DNA of 24,680 bases from a virus. The stretch covers positions 1 through 24,680 of the IMG/VR virus record IMGVR_UViG_3300046804_004241; one strand, 5' to 3'. The notes beneath the pieces are model-generated. The model saw only the letters and a program-made list of their open reading frames with translations, did no database searches and was not told where the DNA came from. Positions 14,310 through 21,568 of this stretch are shown in pieces (within the stretch, counting starts at the first letter, position 1; each line of letters starts with the position of its first letter). A program made the translations under genes and the position numbers.

Positions 14310-14732
14310 ATGGAGTACTTTATTGGCTCAATGTCAACGATGGTGCTTTTATATTTTGTTTCTAAATATAGAGCCAATCTTTCTGAAAAAAATAAAAGTA
14401 ATGTAAATATAAAATTTAGTCAAAGCCATATGCACGAAATTGTAAAACCATTACTACCACCATCACTTTTTGAAAAAAAGAAAAAGGATAGTCAGTCTTC
14501 AAACCATGAAAGAAAGACCAATGTGAAAGTTATTATTATCGAAGGCATTGCTTATTGGGTAAAAGATAATATTTTTTATATGGCAGATATGGATGGAAAT
14601 TTAATTGACAAAGAAACTACCAGGGTAGTTGACACAATGGGTATGAGTAAGGTAGAATTAGATAAGATGTTGTTTATTATGGATAGACTAATGGAAGGAG
14701 ATGGAGATGATCGTAGCGGTACAGGGAACTAA
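14310..14732 (+). CDS. Single-pass membrane protein, unknown
   Basis: A 140-residue protein. An N-terminal hydrophobic segment (MEYFIGSMSTMVLLYFVS) is followed by a polar, Lys-rich linker (KKKKDSQSSNHERK) and a small C-terminal domain with VIIIEGIAYWVKDNIFYMAD and a terminal acidic helix. The layout suggests a membrane-tethered soluble domain. The last 26 bases overlap the next gene. Confidence 0.6.
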   Translation: MEYFIGSMSTMVLLYFVSKYRANLSEKNKSNVNIKFSQSHMHEIVKPLLPPSLFEKKKKDSQSSNHERKTNVKVIIIEGIAYWVKDNIFYMADMDGNLIDKETTRVVDTMGMSKVELDKMLFIMDRLMEGDGDDRSGTGN

Positions 14733-15057
14733 TACCTTTAATAATTACCAGGTATTTCTTCGTGCTATGGCAGTTGCACTTTCTTCTTTGCCAAAGGACG
14801 ATCCATTCTTTTATATATACACCGCAGGACCAAAAAATATTAACGATATGGTTTTAGAATTTACAAACTTATCAGAAAAAGGTTTTAAGTCTCGTGGCAA
14901 AAGAATTAAGTTTTACAAAGTTGCACCAGAGTGGATTGAAGAGAATATGGATAGTGTAAACTATTTTGCCTTTGTTTCTAATCCAGGAGAACAACTTTCT
15001 AAACTTGCAAGTAGTGCCCAACTCAAAAATATTGAAGTTGGTATTTACCAGTACTAA
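14707..15057 (+). CDS. Rossmann-like (possible SLOG) small protein
   Basis: A 116-residue protein. The ATG at 14707 is chosen because AAGGAG (14695-14700) lies 6 nt upstream, whereas the ATG at 14701 touches that site. MIVAVQGTNTFNNYQVFLRAM at the N terminus, FFYIYTAGPKNINDMVLEF and VNYFAFVSNPGEQLSKLA give an alternating strand-helix order. GT--F and AGP at strand ends recall nucleotide-binding SLOG/DUF2493 proteins, but the match is weak. Confidence 0.6.
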   Translation: MIVAVQGTNTFNNYQVFLRAMAVALSSLPKDDPFFYIYTAGPKNINDMVLEFTNLSEKGFKSRGKRIKFYKVAPEWIEENMDSVNYFAFVSNPGEQLSKLASSAQLKNIEVGIYQY

Positions 15058-15065
15058 GGGGAAAA

Positions 15066-15275
15066 ATGATAGTAAAGTCTTTAAAGCAAATGGAATCAAT
15101 CGTAGCAAGCAACAAAGTGTTGTCTTGGGATGGATGGTCTGTTGTTGAAATGTATCCGTCAGAAAAAGGTCGCACAGCAACTAATGGTGCATATAGTAAT
15201 GGCAAGTGGTACATGAAGAAAGTATTTACTCCTACACGAACTGGATGGGATATTCCGAATAAATATGTGAGGTAG
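15066..15275 (+). CDS. Small phage protein, unknown
   Basis: A 69-residue basic protein preceded by AAGGGG about 5 nt before the ATG. It contains WDGWSVVEMYPSEKGRTATNG and a C-terminal GWDIPNKYVR. The Trp-rich beta-type pattern is distinctive but matches no domain I know. It ends one base before the whiB start. Confidence 0.6.
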   Translation: MIVKSLKQMESIVASNKVLSWDGWSVVEMYPSEKGRTATNGAYSNGKWYMKKVFTPTRTGWDIPNKYVR

Positions 15276-15276
15276 T

Positions 15277-15558
15277 ATGAATAAGCATGAATGGAAAGAT
15301 AACGGTGCATGTTTTGATTATGACACCGATTTATTCTTTGACAAGTATGAAGAAGATCAACTTCTTCGTCCAGCAATAGATAAATTGTGTTCAACTTGTC
15401 CAGAAAGAAAGCAATGTTTTGCTGTTGGAGTTTCTCAAAAAGAATGGGGAGTTTGGGGCGGAATTTATTTAGAAGGTGGTCAAATTTCTAAGGAGTTTAG
15501 TGATCATAAAACAAAGCAGGCATGGGCAGAAACATGGCAACACTTAACATTGGATTAA
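15277..15558 (+). CDS. whiB: WhiB-family Fe-S transcriptional regulator
   Basis: A 93-residue protein with the four cluster ligands Cys12 (NGACFDYD), Cys38, Cys41 and Cys47 (LCSTCPERKQC), followed by the G[VI]WGG turn (GVWGG, 58-62). DTDLFF after the first Cys is also typical. WhiB proteins occur in Actinobacteria and their phages and bind a 4Fe-4S cluster and the primary sigma factor. The C terminus after GVWGG lacks the basic DNA-binding tail of most host WhiB proteins. A sigma-binding decoy that alters host transcription, as described for mycobacteriophage WhiB, is therefore possible. Confidence 0.93.
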   Translation: MNKHEWKDNGACFDYDTDLFFDKYEEDQLLRPAIDKLCSTCPERKQCFAVGVSQKEWGVWGGIYLEGGQISKEFSDHKTKQAWAETWQHLTLD

Positions 15559-15559
15559 T

Positions 15560-15802
15560 ATGTATACAGAATCTATGATGAGAGCATTTCGCTCAGTAGC
15601 ACATTTTTGTCCTAAAGGTTTTACCCTAGATGTAATTGATAATGATCATTTCATTACGCTTAGAGCAACTGAGGGTGAATTTATGAGGTTGACTGGAGAA
15701 GATAAACTTCGAGCAGTTGATTATATGGTTAGGGCTAAAAAGGCCCTAGAGGACACAGGAGCCATTGTTTTAATTGTGCGTGAAGGAGGGAAAGAAGAAT
15801 GA
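15560..15802 (+). CDS. Small phage protein, unknown
   Basis: An 80-residue protein containing FCPKGFTLDVIDNDHFITLRATEGEFMRL, then a helix rich in Arg/Lys/Glu and a strand AIVLIVREGGKEE. It starts one base after the whiB stop. AAGGAGGG near its 3' end is the ribosome site for the tiny ORF that follows. No known domain. Confidence 0.6.
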   Translation: MYTESMMRAFRSVAHFCPKGFTLDVIDNDHFITLRATEGEFMRLTGEDKLRAVDYMVRAKKALEDTGAIVLIVREGGKEE

Positions 15803-15885
15803 TAAATTATATTAATTCTGAGTTATGGTTTGATTCCGAATTTCCCCAAGATGGTATACTAGTATTGACAGAAGAGGAAAAATGA
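15799..15885 (+). CDS. 28-residue acidic small protein
   Basis: The ORF starts in an ATGA overlap, has AAGGAGGG at 15783-15790, and ends in an ATGA overlap with the next oxygenase gene. It begins MINYINSELWFDSEFPQDG and ends LTEEEK. The good ribosome site and overlaps on both sides make translation likely. The promoter for the oxygenase gene lies inside it. Confidence 0.55.
   Translation: MINYINSELWFDSEFPQDGILVLTEEEK
15852..15860 (+). promoter_or_regulatory. Extended -10 promoter (TGG-TATACT)
   Basis: TG at 15852-15853 and TATACT at 15855-15860 lie within the 28-residue ORF. A start near 15867 leaves a short leader with AGAGGA before the ATG at 15882. Confidence 0.45.
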
Positions 15886-16469
15886 TTAAAGATATTTTTA
15901 TTTATGATGATAATTTTTTAGATGCTGCAACAATTCAGCAAATTGAAAATGATGTTCTATATGGAAAGCCTTTTTGGTATTCTAGAATTGGTGGAGCACT
16001 GACAGATGGCATCCATGGGATTGCTGGGGATCAATTTGTCGACTATCCACTTTTTGTAAACAGTGATATGGATGATAATAATCCAACAAGTGTTTTCCCA
16101 ATTGCTAAATTTGTATTAGAAAAATTTGCAGAAAAGCATAACCTACAAATAAAAGAAATCACTAGATCAAGATCTAATGTTAGCCATCCTGCTTTAGATA
16201 GACGACACACACCACCACATGTAGATAATCGTGATGAACATTATGTATTTATCTATTATGTAAATGATAGTGATGGAGATACTAATATCTATAATGAAAA
16301 GTATGATGGTTCAACCAGAACACAAGATGATTTGTCACTCTTTAAAACTATCACACCAAAGGGTGGACTTGGGGTTATGTTTAGTGGAAAAGTTTTTCAT
16401 ACATGGCAGCCACCATTAAATACAAAGGCAAGATGTATCATTAACATGAATGTTTTACTAGGAGAATAG
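15882..16469 (+). CDS. 2OG-Fe(II) oxygenase
   Basis: A 195-residue protein. TPPHVDNRDEHYVFIYYVND gives His113 and Asp115. GGLGVMFSGKVFHTWQPP gives His173, and TKARCIINMNV gives Arg184. All ligands are present. It lies outside the main oxygenase operon, next to whiB. The strand order and HxD spacing are those of the P4Hc-like group, but the N-terminal 60 residues (FWYSRIGGALTDGIHGIAGD) differ from the other copies, which suggests a different target. Confidence 0.87.
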   Translation: MIKDIFIYDDNFLDAATIQQIENDVLYGKPFWYSRIGGALTDGIHGIAGDQFVDYPLFVNSDMDDNNPTSVFPIAKFVLEKFAEKHNLQIKEITRSRSNVSHPALDRRHTPPHVDNRDEHYVFIYYVNDSDGDTNIYNEKYDGSTRTQDDLSLFKTITPKGGLGVMFSGKVFHTWQPPLNTKARCIINMNVLLGE

Positions 16470-16471
16470 TT

Positions 16472-16897
16472 TTGTTTAATACAATTGTTTTTATTTTATT
16501 CTTATTGTTTTTTTCTTCTCTATCTATTAGTCTTGTAAGAATTAAAATTAAAAATTATAAATTATTAGAACAGATTTTATCTGCAAATATTGAGAAAGCC
16601 CTACTTGCCGAAAGACTAGAAAAAGAATTGCTCAAGACTTCAGGCAATATTGATCAAGAAGGTTTTGTTAACTTTTTATCTCAGTCTAGAGATTGGGCTT
16701 TTGAATATATTGAAACTGTACAAAAAGAATTAACTTCATTTAGAAATGTGGTTGATGGTATTTTTAAAAACTTTAATGATGGTAAAGTTACTGATTTGAA
16801 TCTTGCAATCAATACTATATTTGACAGTTATCAGCAATTAATGCAGAATTTACCTACAGATGATGATAGGACTACTGATACAAGGGAGATAATATAA
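16472..16897 (+). CDS. Membrane-anchored helical phage protein
   Basis: A 141-residue protein read from TTG at 16472, with AGGAG about 8 nt upstream. An N-terminal hydrophobic helix (TIVFILFLLFFSSLSISLV) is followed by a long predicted coiled coil (NYKLLEQILSANIEKALLAE...). The SQSRDWAFEYIETVQKEL segment is one I have seen in other aquatic phage proteins of unknown role. It could be a spanin-like or structural anchor, but nothing in the sequence proves it. Confidence 0.65.
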   Translation: MFNTIVFILFLLFFSSLSISLVRIKIKNYKLLEQILSANIEKALLAERLEKELLKTSGNIDQEGFVNFLSQSRDWAFEYIETVQKELTSFRNVVDGIFKNFNDGKVTDLNLAINTIFDSYQQLMQNLPTDDDRTTDTREII

Positions 16898-16898
16898 T

Positions 16899-17057
16899 AT
16901 GAAAGACATTATTCTTTCTACTTTAACAGGTTTTGGATGTGGCGTTGTGTTTGCTGCATTCAAATTGCCAGTTCCAGCACCACCAGTTTTTGCGGGAGTC
17001 GCAGGAATTATTGGTCTGTGGATTGGTTTTACACTATTAACACAATTCATATCCTAG
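16899..17057 (+). CDS. XapX-domain (DUF1427-like) membrane protein
   Basis: A 52-residue protein, preceded by AAGGGAG (16882-16888). LSTLTGFGCGVVFAAFKLPVPAPPVFAGVAGIIGLWIGF matches the XapX pattern: a first helix, the signature K-PVPAPP turn, then a second Gly-rich helix. Two transmembrane helices joined by a proline turn are expected. The family has no proven function. In a phage, a holin-like or membrane accessory role can be imagined. Confidence 0.8.
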   Translation: MKDIILSTLTGFGCGVVFAAFKLPVPAPPVFAGVAGIIGLWIGFTLLTQFIS

Positions 17058-17067
17058 GAGGAATAAA

Positions 17068-17355
17068 ATGAATACAGAACAAATGAAGGCAATGCTTGCA
17101 TCATACGGTCGATCAGCCCTTGCAGCAGGTATCGCAATGTATGCATCTGGAATTACAGATCCAGCAACTCTTGCATACTCACTTCTTGGTGCAGTTGTAC
17201 CAGTTGTATTGAGAGCAATCAATCCTAATGACAAGGCTTTTGGTCGTCTTCCAGATGTAGCAGAAGTAGATGCAGCACTTAAGACTGCAAAGGTCGTTAA
17301 GAAGGCTCCTGCTAAGAAGGCAGTTGCTAAGAAGGCAGCAACAACAAAGAAGTAA
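17068..17355 (+). CDS. Ala-rich phage protein with histone-like Lys/Ala tail
   Basis: A 95-residue protein with a strong AGGAGG site. Residues ~10-55 are hydrophobic (SALAAGIAMYASGITDPATL, then AYSLLGAVVPVVLRA), ending in NPNDKAFGR. The C terminus is a KKAPAKKAVAKKAATTKK tail resembling those of histone H1 and actinobacterial HU. Codon choice is GC-richer than in the neighbours, as in highly expressed virion genes. It is followed by a strong terminator. Candidate roles are a virion or DNA-binding protein tethered to the membrane, or a holin; neither is established. Confidence 0.7.
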   Translation: MNTEQMKAMLASYGRSALAAGIAMYASGITDPATLAYSLLGAVVPVVLRAINPNDKAFGRLPDVAEVDAALKTAKVVKKAPAKKAVAKKAATTKK

Positions 17356-17364
17356 AAAATAATA

Positions 17365-17402
17365 GACAAGCAGGCTAGGGTTATTGACTAGTCTGCTTTG
17401 TC
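17365..17402. terminator. Bidirectional terminator between convergent genes
   Basis: GACAAGCAGGCTAG (17365-17378), a 9-base loop, then CTAGTCTGCTTTGTC (17388-17402): a ~14-pair stem with one mismatch and one bulge. An A-run (17355-17360) precedes it on + and so provides a T-run on the - strand. The right arm overlaps the stop codon of the - strand gene. Confidence 0.7.
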
Positions 17403-17849
17403 ATATCTAAAGGGGTAATCAGTGCAAATTGCATATGGATTATTATTAATTAAACTATTAGACTCTTGCTCACTTAATATTTCTGGTAAAACAAGTATTG
17501 ATTTTTCAGTTATTTGTTTGCCAGGGTAGGTCCAAAAGTACCCTTTAGAAGTCACTGTAGCGTCATCAGACTGATGCCAGAAGTAATTTGAATTAGGGTA
17601 TAGGGTAGATACTAAATAGAGGGAATCTATATCTTTGCAATGGATCCATAGATTACTATTAAATTTATCTATAAGCCAATCAGGTAATATTTCTTGTGGT
17701 TCATCATGACCCAAATAAAGGATTCCATCTACTGTTCTAACATCTATCTCTACATCAAATCCTTCAGATAAAGCACCTAATATTTGATCAATAGAATTTT
17801 CATCTTCACAAGGTCCATTAGTATTTCCTCTATGAGCAATAATATACAT
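17388..17849 (-). CDS. Short GDPD-like phosphodiesterase domain
   Basis: A 153-residue protein. IIAHRGNTNG (His6-Arg7), EDENS, GFDVEIDVR (Glu34, Asp36) and LYLGHDEP (His48) match the metal and catalytic residues of glycerophosphodiester phosphodiesterases. It is much shorter than ordinary GDPD enzymes (~240 residues), and the second half (LWIHCKDI, YFWHQSDDATVTSKGYFWTYPGK) looks like a reduced barrel. It is the last gene of a four-gene glycan cassette, starting in a TAATG overlap with the cupin gene. Inference: it hydrolyses or trims a phosphodiester-linked glycan or precursor. Confidence 0.72.
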   Translation of the reverse strand: MYIIAHRGNTNGPCEDENSIDQILGALSEGFDVEIDVRTVDGILYLGHDEPQEILPDWLIDKFNSNLWIHCKDIDSLYLVSTLYPNSNYFWHQSDDATVTSKGYFWTYPGKQITEKSILVLPEILSEQESNSLINNNPYAICTDYPFRYDKAD

Positions 17850-18181
17850 TATCTGTCTCTCTTAACAACTATCTTGTCATTAGTAAAATTAGGAACTTTA
17901 ATACATACCACTGTGCAATCTTCAATAAATATAGGATCCGCAATTTCCATTGGTTCTAGAATAAATATATCTCCAGAATTTAATTCTCTCCCCTGAATAA
18001 TCATCTTTCCACTAACTAGTAAATTAATTTCATCCAGATGCTCGTGATAATGCCAATCCCAAATTTCACCTTTTTTATGTATCTTTAAAGAGGCTTCAAG
18101 GCCTTTAGTATGATATGCAGCATTAGGGAAATTGCCAATATACCATCCGCCAATGGAATCTTCTAATCTAGAAACTATCAT
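17849..18181 (-). CDS. Cupin-domain protein
   Basis: A 110-residue single cupin. The metal motif WHYHEHLDEINLLVSGKM supplies three His (in HYHEH) plus Glu, and LNSGDIFILEP forms the second cupin motif. It lies between the nucleotidyltransferase-HAD gene (ATGA overlap) and the GDPD-like gene (TAATG overlap). Small cupins in sugar-nucleotide clusters can be isomerases, epimerases or sensors; the substrate is not visible. Confidence 0.75.
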   Translation of the reverse strand: MIVSRLEDSIGGWYIGNFPNAAYHTKGLEASLKIHKKGEIWDWHYHEHLDEINLLVSGKMIIQGRELNSGDIFILEPMEIADPIFIEDCTVVCIKVPNFTNDKIVVKRDR

Positions 18182-19269
18182 ATTTTATCAAACTCCTCAT
18201 TGATAAATCCAGAATTTGTTATAACATTGACTGCAATTGCCCTATCATAATCAGAGTCTAACAACTTGTCATTAATTAAAACTCTTTGACCGCTGGTAAC
18301 TCCCATCAATAAATGATCCCAAGCAATTCCAACAGAAGATAACTGCTTTTCAGTTAATCTTCTTGCAGATTCTTTTCTAGCAGTTGTCAAAATAATCGTG
18401 TACCCCTTAGAATCCCACTCATCAAATTTTTCTTTTACTTTGGTCAACAATTCTGCATTATTTTTTCCAACCTCGCTGAATCTGTGAACATGCTTTATGA
18501 TTGTTCCATCAATGTCACAAAAAATTGTTTTTGGTTTTTCTGTATAAAATTCTTTAATCTTTCCAATATACTCCTCAACATGTTCTGGAGTTCCTAAACA
18601 AATATATTCATTATTAGGAATTGTATATGGAGAAATTATCTTTCCTTCTTTAATTAAATAGTTATATGTTTCAGAAATATATGCTTCTTTCCCGTCCCAA
18701 GAATGATTCATTAGTGATTGTTTTGCAGAAACAACAAAATCTTTTCCGTGTTTCCAATAATGAACTCCAATTAAAGCATCCTCACTAATTGGATTTTTTT
18801 CTACAATTTCATAAATTTTGTTATTACTAATTCGTGCATAACTATCTTTTGAACTATTTGATTTATATAAAACAACAGCACCATCACAGTTATTTTTATT
18901 AATAATATCAATAAATTTTTGACTATCCCATTGTAAAATTTGATCACAATTAGTTATAATTAATTGATCATCATTATCAATATAAGTTTCTGCATAAAGG
19001 GCTGCATCTGCTGCACCATTTTGATTATGATTTAATCTTATTTCTACATAGTCTATATCTAAATTATTAAAAATATCAACTAATTGATTATTATATTTAA
19101 TATCATCGTCTTCTCTTGTAATAAAGTAATATGTCCCATCAATTCCAAGAGATGTTATTGTATGTTCTATAAGAGTGATACCACCAACCTCAATTAATGG
19201 TTTTGGTGTTTTAACGCCAACATTAGCAAATCTAGATCCTAAACCAGCCATAGGTATAACTATATTCAT
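18178..19269 (-). CDS. Nucleotidyltransferase fused to HAD phosphatase domain
   Basis: A 363-residue protein. The N-terminal domain (1-~240) is RmlA/GT-A-like: MAGLGSRF, TPKPLIEVGG (Lys23 for the sugar phosphate), ITNCDQI (Asp109 for metal), EKNP and a C-terminal YICLGTPEHVEEY. The second domain (~245-363) is HAD-like: IFCDIDGTI (Asp252, Asp254), ILTTARKES (Thr) and a later INDKLLDSDYDRA. Such fusions activate a sugar or polyol phosphate with CTP, GTP or dTTP and remove a phosphate from the same or a linked intermediate. With the GT61-like gene upstream it forms a minimal activated-sugar and transfer pathway. The exact sugar cannot be told. Confidence 0.85.
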   Translation of the reverse strand: MNIVIPMAGLGSRFANVGVKTPKPLIEVGGITLIEHTITSLGIDGTYYFITREDDDIKYNNQLVDIFNNLDIDYVEIRLNHNQNGAADAALYAETYIDNDDQLIITNCDQILQWDSQKFIDIINKNNCDGAVVLYKSNSSKDSYARISNNKIYEIVEKNPISEDALIGVHYWKHGKDFVVSAKQSLMNHSWDGKEAYISETYNYLIKEGKIISPYTIPNNEYICLGTPEHVEEYIGKIKEFYTEKPKTIFCDIDGTIIKHVHRFSEVGKNNAELLTKVKEKFDEWDSKGYTIILTTARKESARRLTEKQLSSVGIAWDHLLMGVTSGQRVLINDKLLDSDYDRAIAVNVITNSGFINEEFDKI

Positions 19270-19274
19270 GTTGA

Positions 19275-20336
19275 TCAGACTATACCTTTGTAATGTGTAT
19301 AAAGGATTCCAATAATATTATATGTATTAAACAATTCTTCTGGCATAATTGTTTTTAATTTTAGATCAAATGGTATCTCGTATACATTTTTGGAGTTTAT
19401 CTCACAAATTTGTTTATATTCAAATTCATAATATTTGGAATTATCTAAGATAAAAATATTTGTACCAGGGTCACAGAATAAAGTATTCATTAACCCACTG
19501 CCACGAATTGATGCAACATGTGTAGCATTATAGTAATAATTAATTTGATCATAAAATGATATTTTTTCTGGATCAATTACTGTATAGCCATTACTGATAA
19601 AAAATTGTTCTAATTTTTCTTCATTTACCTTTGGAACTAATCGTTCCCTTAGTAGTTGTTTTATATACTTTGTGCCACCCCAATTGTTTTCTTCTTGTAT
19701 CAATGCTTGTGGTTTTTGTATATCATATACATCTGATTCATAAAACATATCGTGTATATTTCTTACATTATCGTCTTTTTCCATCCTTGTAATAAATATT
19801 TTTTTAGGAGAATTTTCATCTTTAACCAGGTAGGGCTTATATAATTCTATTAAAGATTCAAAACCACCAAGATATTGATCGTACATGCCATGTAGTTCTT
19901 TTCCTTGAGGAACATCCATTTGTTCTAGCAAATAATTAATTCTAGTTGTGTAATAATAAATATTTTCAAAAATAGGAGTCTCTTCTGCTAAAAATATAAT
20001 GTCGTCATGCTGTAATCCATAAGGTTTTATTAAATCTAAACATATATCCATGACTTCTTTTTTATTATCAAAAGTTCTGTCTATAGCCACCACAGATATC
20101 TTTAGATCTGGAATAATCTTCTTGAGTACTTCGTACTGACCGATACCTTCGTGCAGCGTATGAAAATATAGGAATGAATTTAGATAAAATATAAAGTAGT
20201 TTCCACTATAAGTTTTTTCAACAATGGAACCACTACGATCAAAATCAAAGAAATCGTTTATATCAAATTTAACATCCTCTACACAGTAAATATCAGAAAT
20301 AAACTTATCACTGATTGTTTTGAATTTTAGGCTCAT
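19275..20336 (-). CDS. GT61-like glycosyltransferase
   Basis: A 353-residue protein. The C-terminal part (SFYDQINYYYNATHVASIRGSGLMNTLFCDPGTNIFIL) carries the GT61/DUF563 signature: a helix, a strand with xxGxHGAGLxN (here SIRGSGLMN) and PGT-IFIL. KKIFITRMEKDDNVRN fits the preceding (F/I)(I/V)SR segment. GT61 enzymes add xylose, GlcNAc or related sugars to glycans or proteins. The ATG at 20336 is chosen because GAAAGG lies 7 nt before it, overlapping a possible TTG at 20351. It is the first gene of the - strand cassette. Confidence 0.78.
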   Translation of the reverse strand: MSLKFKTISDKFISDIYCVEDVKFDINDFFDFDRSGSIVEKTYSGNYFIFYLNSFLYFHTLHEGIGQYEVLKKIIPDLKISVVAIDRTFDNKKEVMDICLDLIKPYGLQHDDIIFLAEETPIFENIYYYTTRINYLLEQMDVPQGKELHGMYDQYLGGFESLIELYKPYLVKDENSPKKIFITRMEKDDNVRNIHDMFYESDVYDIQKPQALIQEENNWGGTKYIKQLLRERLVPKVNEEKLEQFFISNGYTVIDPEKISFYDQINYYYNATHVASIRGSGLMNTLFCDPGTNIFILDNSKYYEFEYKQICEINSKNVYEIPFDLKLKTIMPEELFNTYNIIGILYTHYKGIV

Positions 20337-20383
20337 TTTGGTACCTTTCAAGCGTATATTACCATTTTACCACACAATAATTA

Positions 20384-20392
20384 TGCTATAAT
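20384..20392 (+). promoter_or_regulatory. Extended -10 promoter (TGC-TATAAT), leaderless dps
   Basis: TG at 20384-20385 and TATAAT at 20387-20392, with the ATG 7 nt later at 20400. The sequence between here and the - strand gene start (20337-20383) also carries TGGTAAAAT and TGGTAATAT on the - strand, which could be the divergent promoter of the glycan cassette. Confidence 0.65.
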
Positions 20393-20399
20393 GATTAGT

Positions 20400-20849
20400 A
20401 TGGAAGAACTCATTAATCTATTAAAGGTGCTACTTGCAGACAATATCACTCTCAAGTTAAAGGCTCATGGCTATCACTGGAATGTAGAAGGAGATGACTT
20501 TCCTCAGTTTCACGATTTTTTCGGGGACATCTATGCAGACTATGAATCAGCAACAGACACATATGCTGAATGGATTCGTAAATTAGATTCATATGCACCT
20601 TTTAAACTTTCTCGCTTTATCCAATTAAATGAGGTTGGAGAACCAGACGTATCATCTGATCCAATGATGATGTCAGCAGATTTATTAATGTGCAATGATA
20701 TGGTTCTTGCAAAACTTATGGATGCAGTTGAACTTGCTACTACAAATAGACAACATGCACTTGCAAATTTCTTTGCAGAAAGAATGGACCAACATCAAAG
20801 ATGGCATTGGATGCTATCTGCATCTCTTAAAGAAGTTGAGCAAGACTAA
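20400..20849 (+). CDS. dps: Dps-like ferritin
   Basis: A 149-residue protein. AHGYHWNVEGDDFPQFHDFF gives His26 and His38, and DTYAE gives Asp53 and Glu57. The spacing (12, 15 and 4 residues) equals that of the E. coli Dps ferroxidase site (His51, His63, Asp78, Glu82). The ATG at 20400 is chosen because the upstream ATG (20391) lies inside the TATAAT box. Dps proteins oxidise and store iron and protect DNA. There is no Lys-rich tail for DNA binding. It overlaps the next gene by one base (TAATG). Confidence 0.92.
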   Translation: MEELINLLKVLLADNITLKLKAHGYHWNVEGDDFPQFHDFFGDIYADYESATDTYAEWIRKLDSYAPFKLSRFIQLNEVGEPDVSSDPMMMSADLLMCNDMVLAKLMDAVELATTNRQHALANFFAERMDQHQRWHWMLSASLKEVEQD

Positions 20850-21412
20850 TGCCATATCATATTGGTGAAAAAGGTTCTAATGGCTGTTCTGGATATCCAG
20901 TAATAAGTGATAAGGGACATGTTGCAGGATGTCATGCTACCGAAGCAGAAGCGGTAAATCAAATGCAAGCATTATATGCAAATGTATCAGATGCAACTAA
21001 AGGCGAAGCATCTATTGAAACATCAACAACTTTAGAAAATCCGTCACATTCTATTAATCCAGATGCTGGTATGAAAAAGCCACAGTATGGTTATAACCAA
21101 GCAAGGCCAACTGGTTCTGGAATACATAATAAACCAGGAGTAGATGTTTGGCAAGGATCATTTTTTGGTAAAGCAATGGAGAATGAAATGTTACCAACAC
21201 CAACAGAACAAGATTGTCAATGTGAAACTTGCAAAGAATATAATGTAAGTTGTAATAAATGTCCAGAATGTGGTTTTGAGATGATGGATTCTAATCCAGT
21301 TCACTCTGAACTTGGAGTAAAAGTAAATGATGAATCTTTAGGTAGATCACTGTTTAATGCGGCAAAAGACTATTCTAGAGATACACGAGTAGATACACTA
21401 TTTAGGGAGTAA
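20849..21412 (+). CDS. Cys-rich phage protein, possible structural or zinc protein
   Basis: A 187-residue protein. The N terminus PYHIGEKGSNGCSGYPVIS...GCHATEAEAVNQMQALYAN resembles short modules next to phage head or protease genes (PY-I---G-C-GY-V, GCHxTxxEAxxQxxALYA). Residues 123-141 hold six Cys (CQCETCKEYNVSCNKCPEC), a likely zinc ribbon. The C terminus (SLGRSLFNAAKDYSRDTR) is polar. It starts in an overlap with dps. The function is unknown. Confidence 0.65.
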   Translation: MPYHIGEKGSNGCSGYPVISDKGHVAGCHATEAEAVNQMQALYANVSDATKGEASIETSTTLENPSHSINPDAGMKKPQYGYNQARPTGSGIHNKPGVDVWQGSFFGKAMENEMLPTPTEQDCQCETCKEYNVSCNKCPECGFEMMDSNPVHSELGVKVNDESLGRSLFNAAKDYSRDTRVDTLFRE

Positions 21413-21413
21413 T

Positions 21414-21563
21414 ATGCCAAAGAAAAAAAGAGATGCATTTAATGACACTCAAATTAAAGATGGTTGGATTGTAAAAGTTAGAAAAGACGGAACCATCAAG
21501 GCTAAAATAGAAAGATATTTTGTTAATCATAAGCAACAACTAAAACCAAAATCAGAAAGATAG
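21414..21563 (+). CDS. 49-residue basic protein
   Basis: The ORF starts 2 nt after the preceding stop with AGGGAG in reach (about 21404-21409). It begins MPKKKRDAFNDTQIKDGWIV and continues with a KVRKDGTIKAKI strand and a basic tail. About a third of its residues are Lys or Arg, so nucleic-acid binding is plausible. No family is recognised. Confidence 0.6.
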   Translation: MPKKKRDAFNDTQIKDGWIVKVRKDGTIKAKIERYFVNHKQQLKPKSER

Positions 21564-21568
21564 TTTTT

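Noticed and set aside
20391-20399. Upstream ATG as the Dps start
   Set aside because: It overlaps the last bases of the TATAAT box and so lies upstream of the expected transcription start. The ATG at 20400 also gives the normal Dps N terminus.
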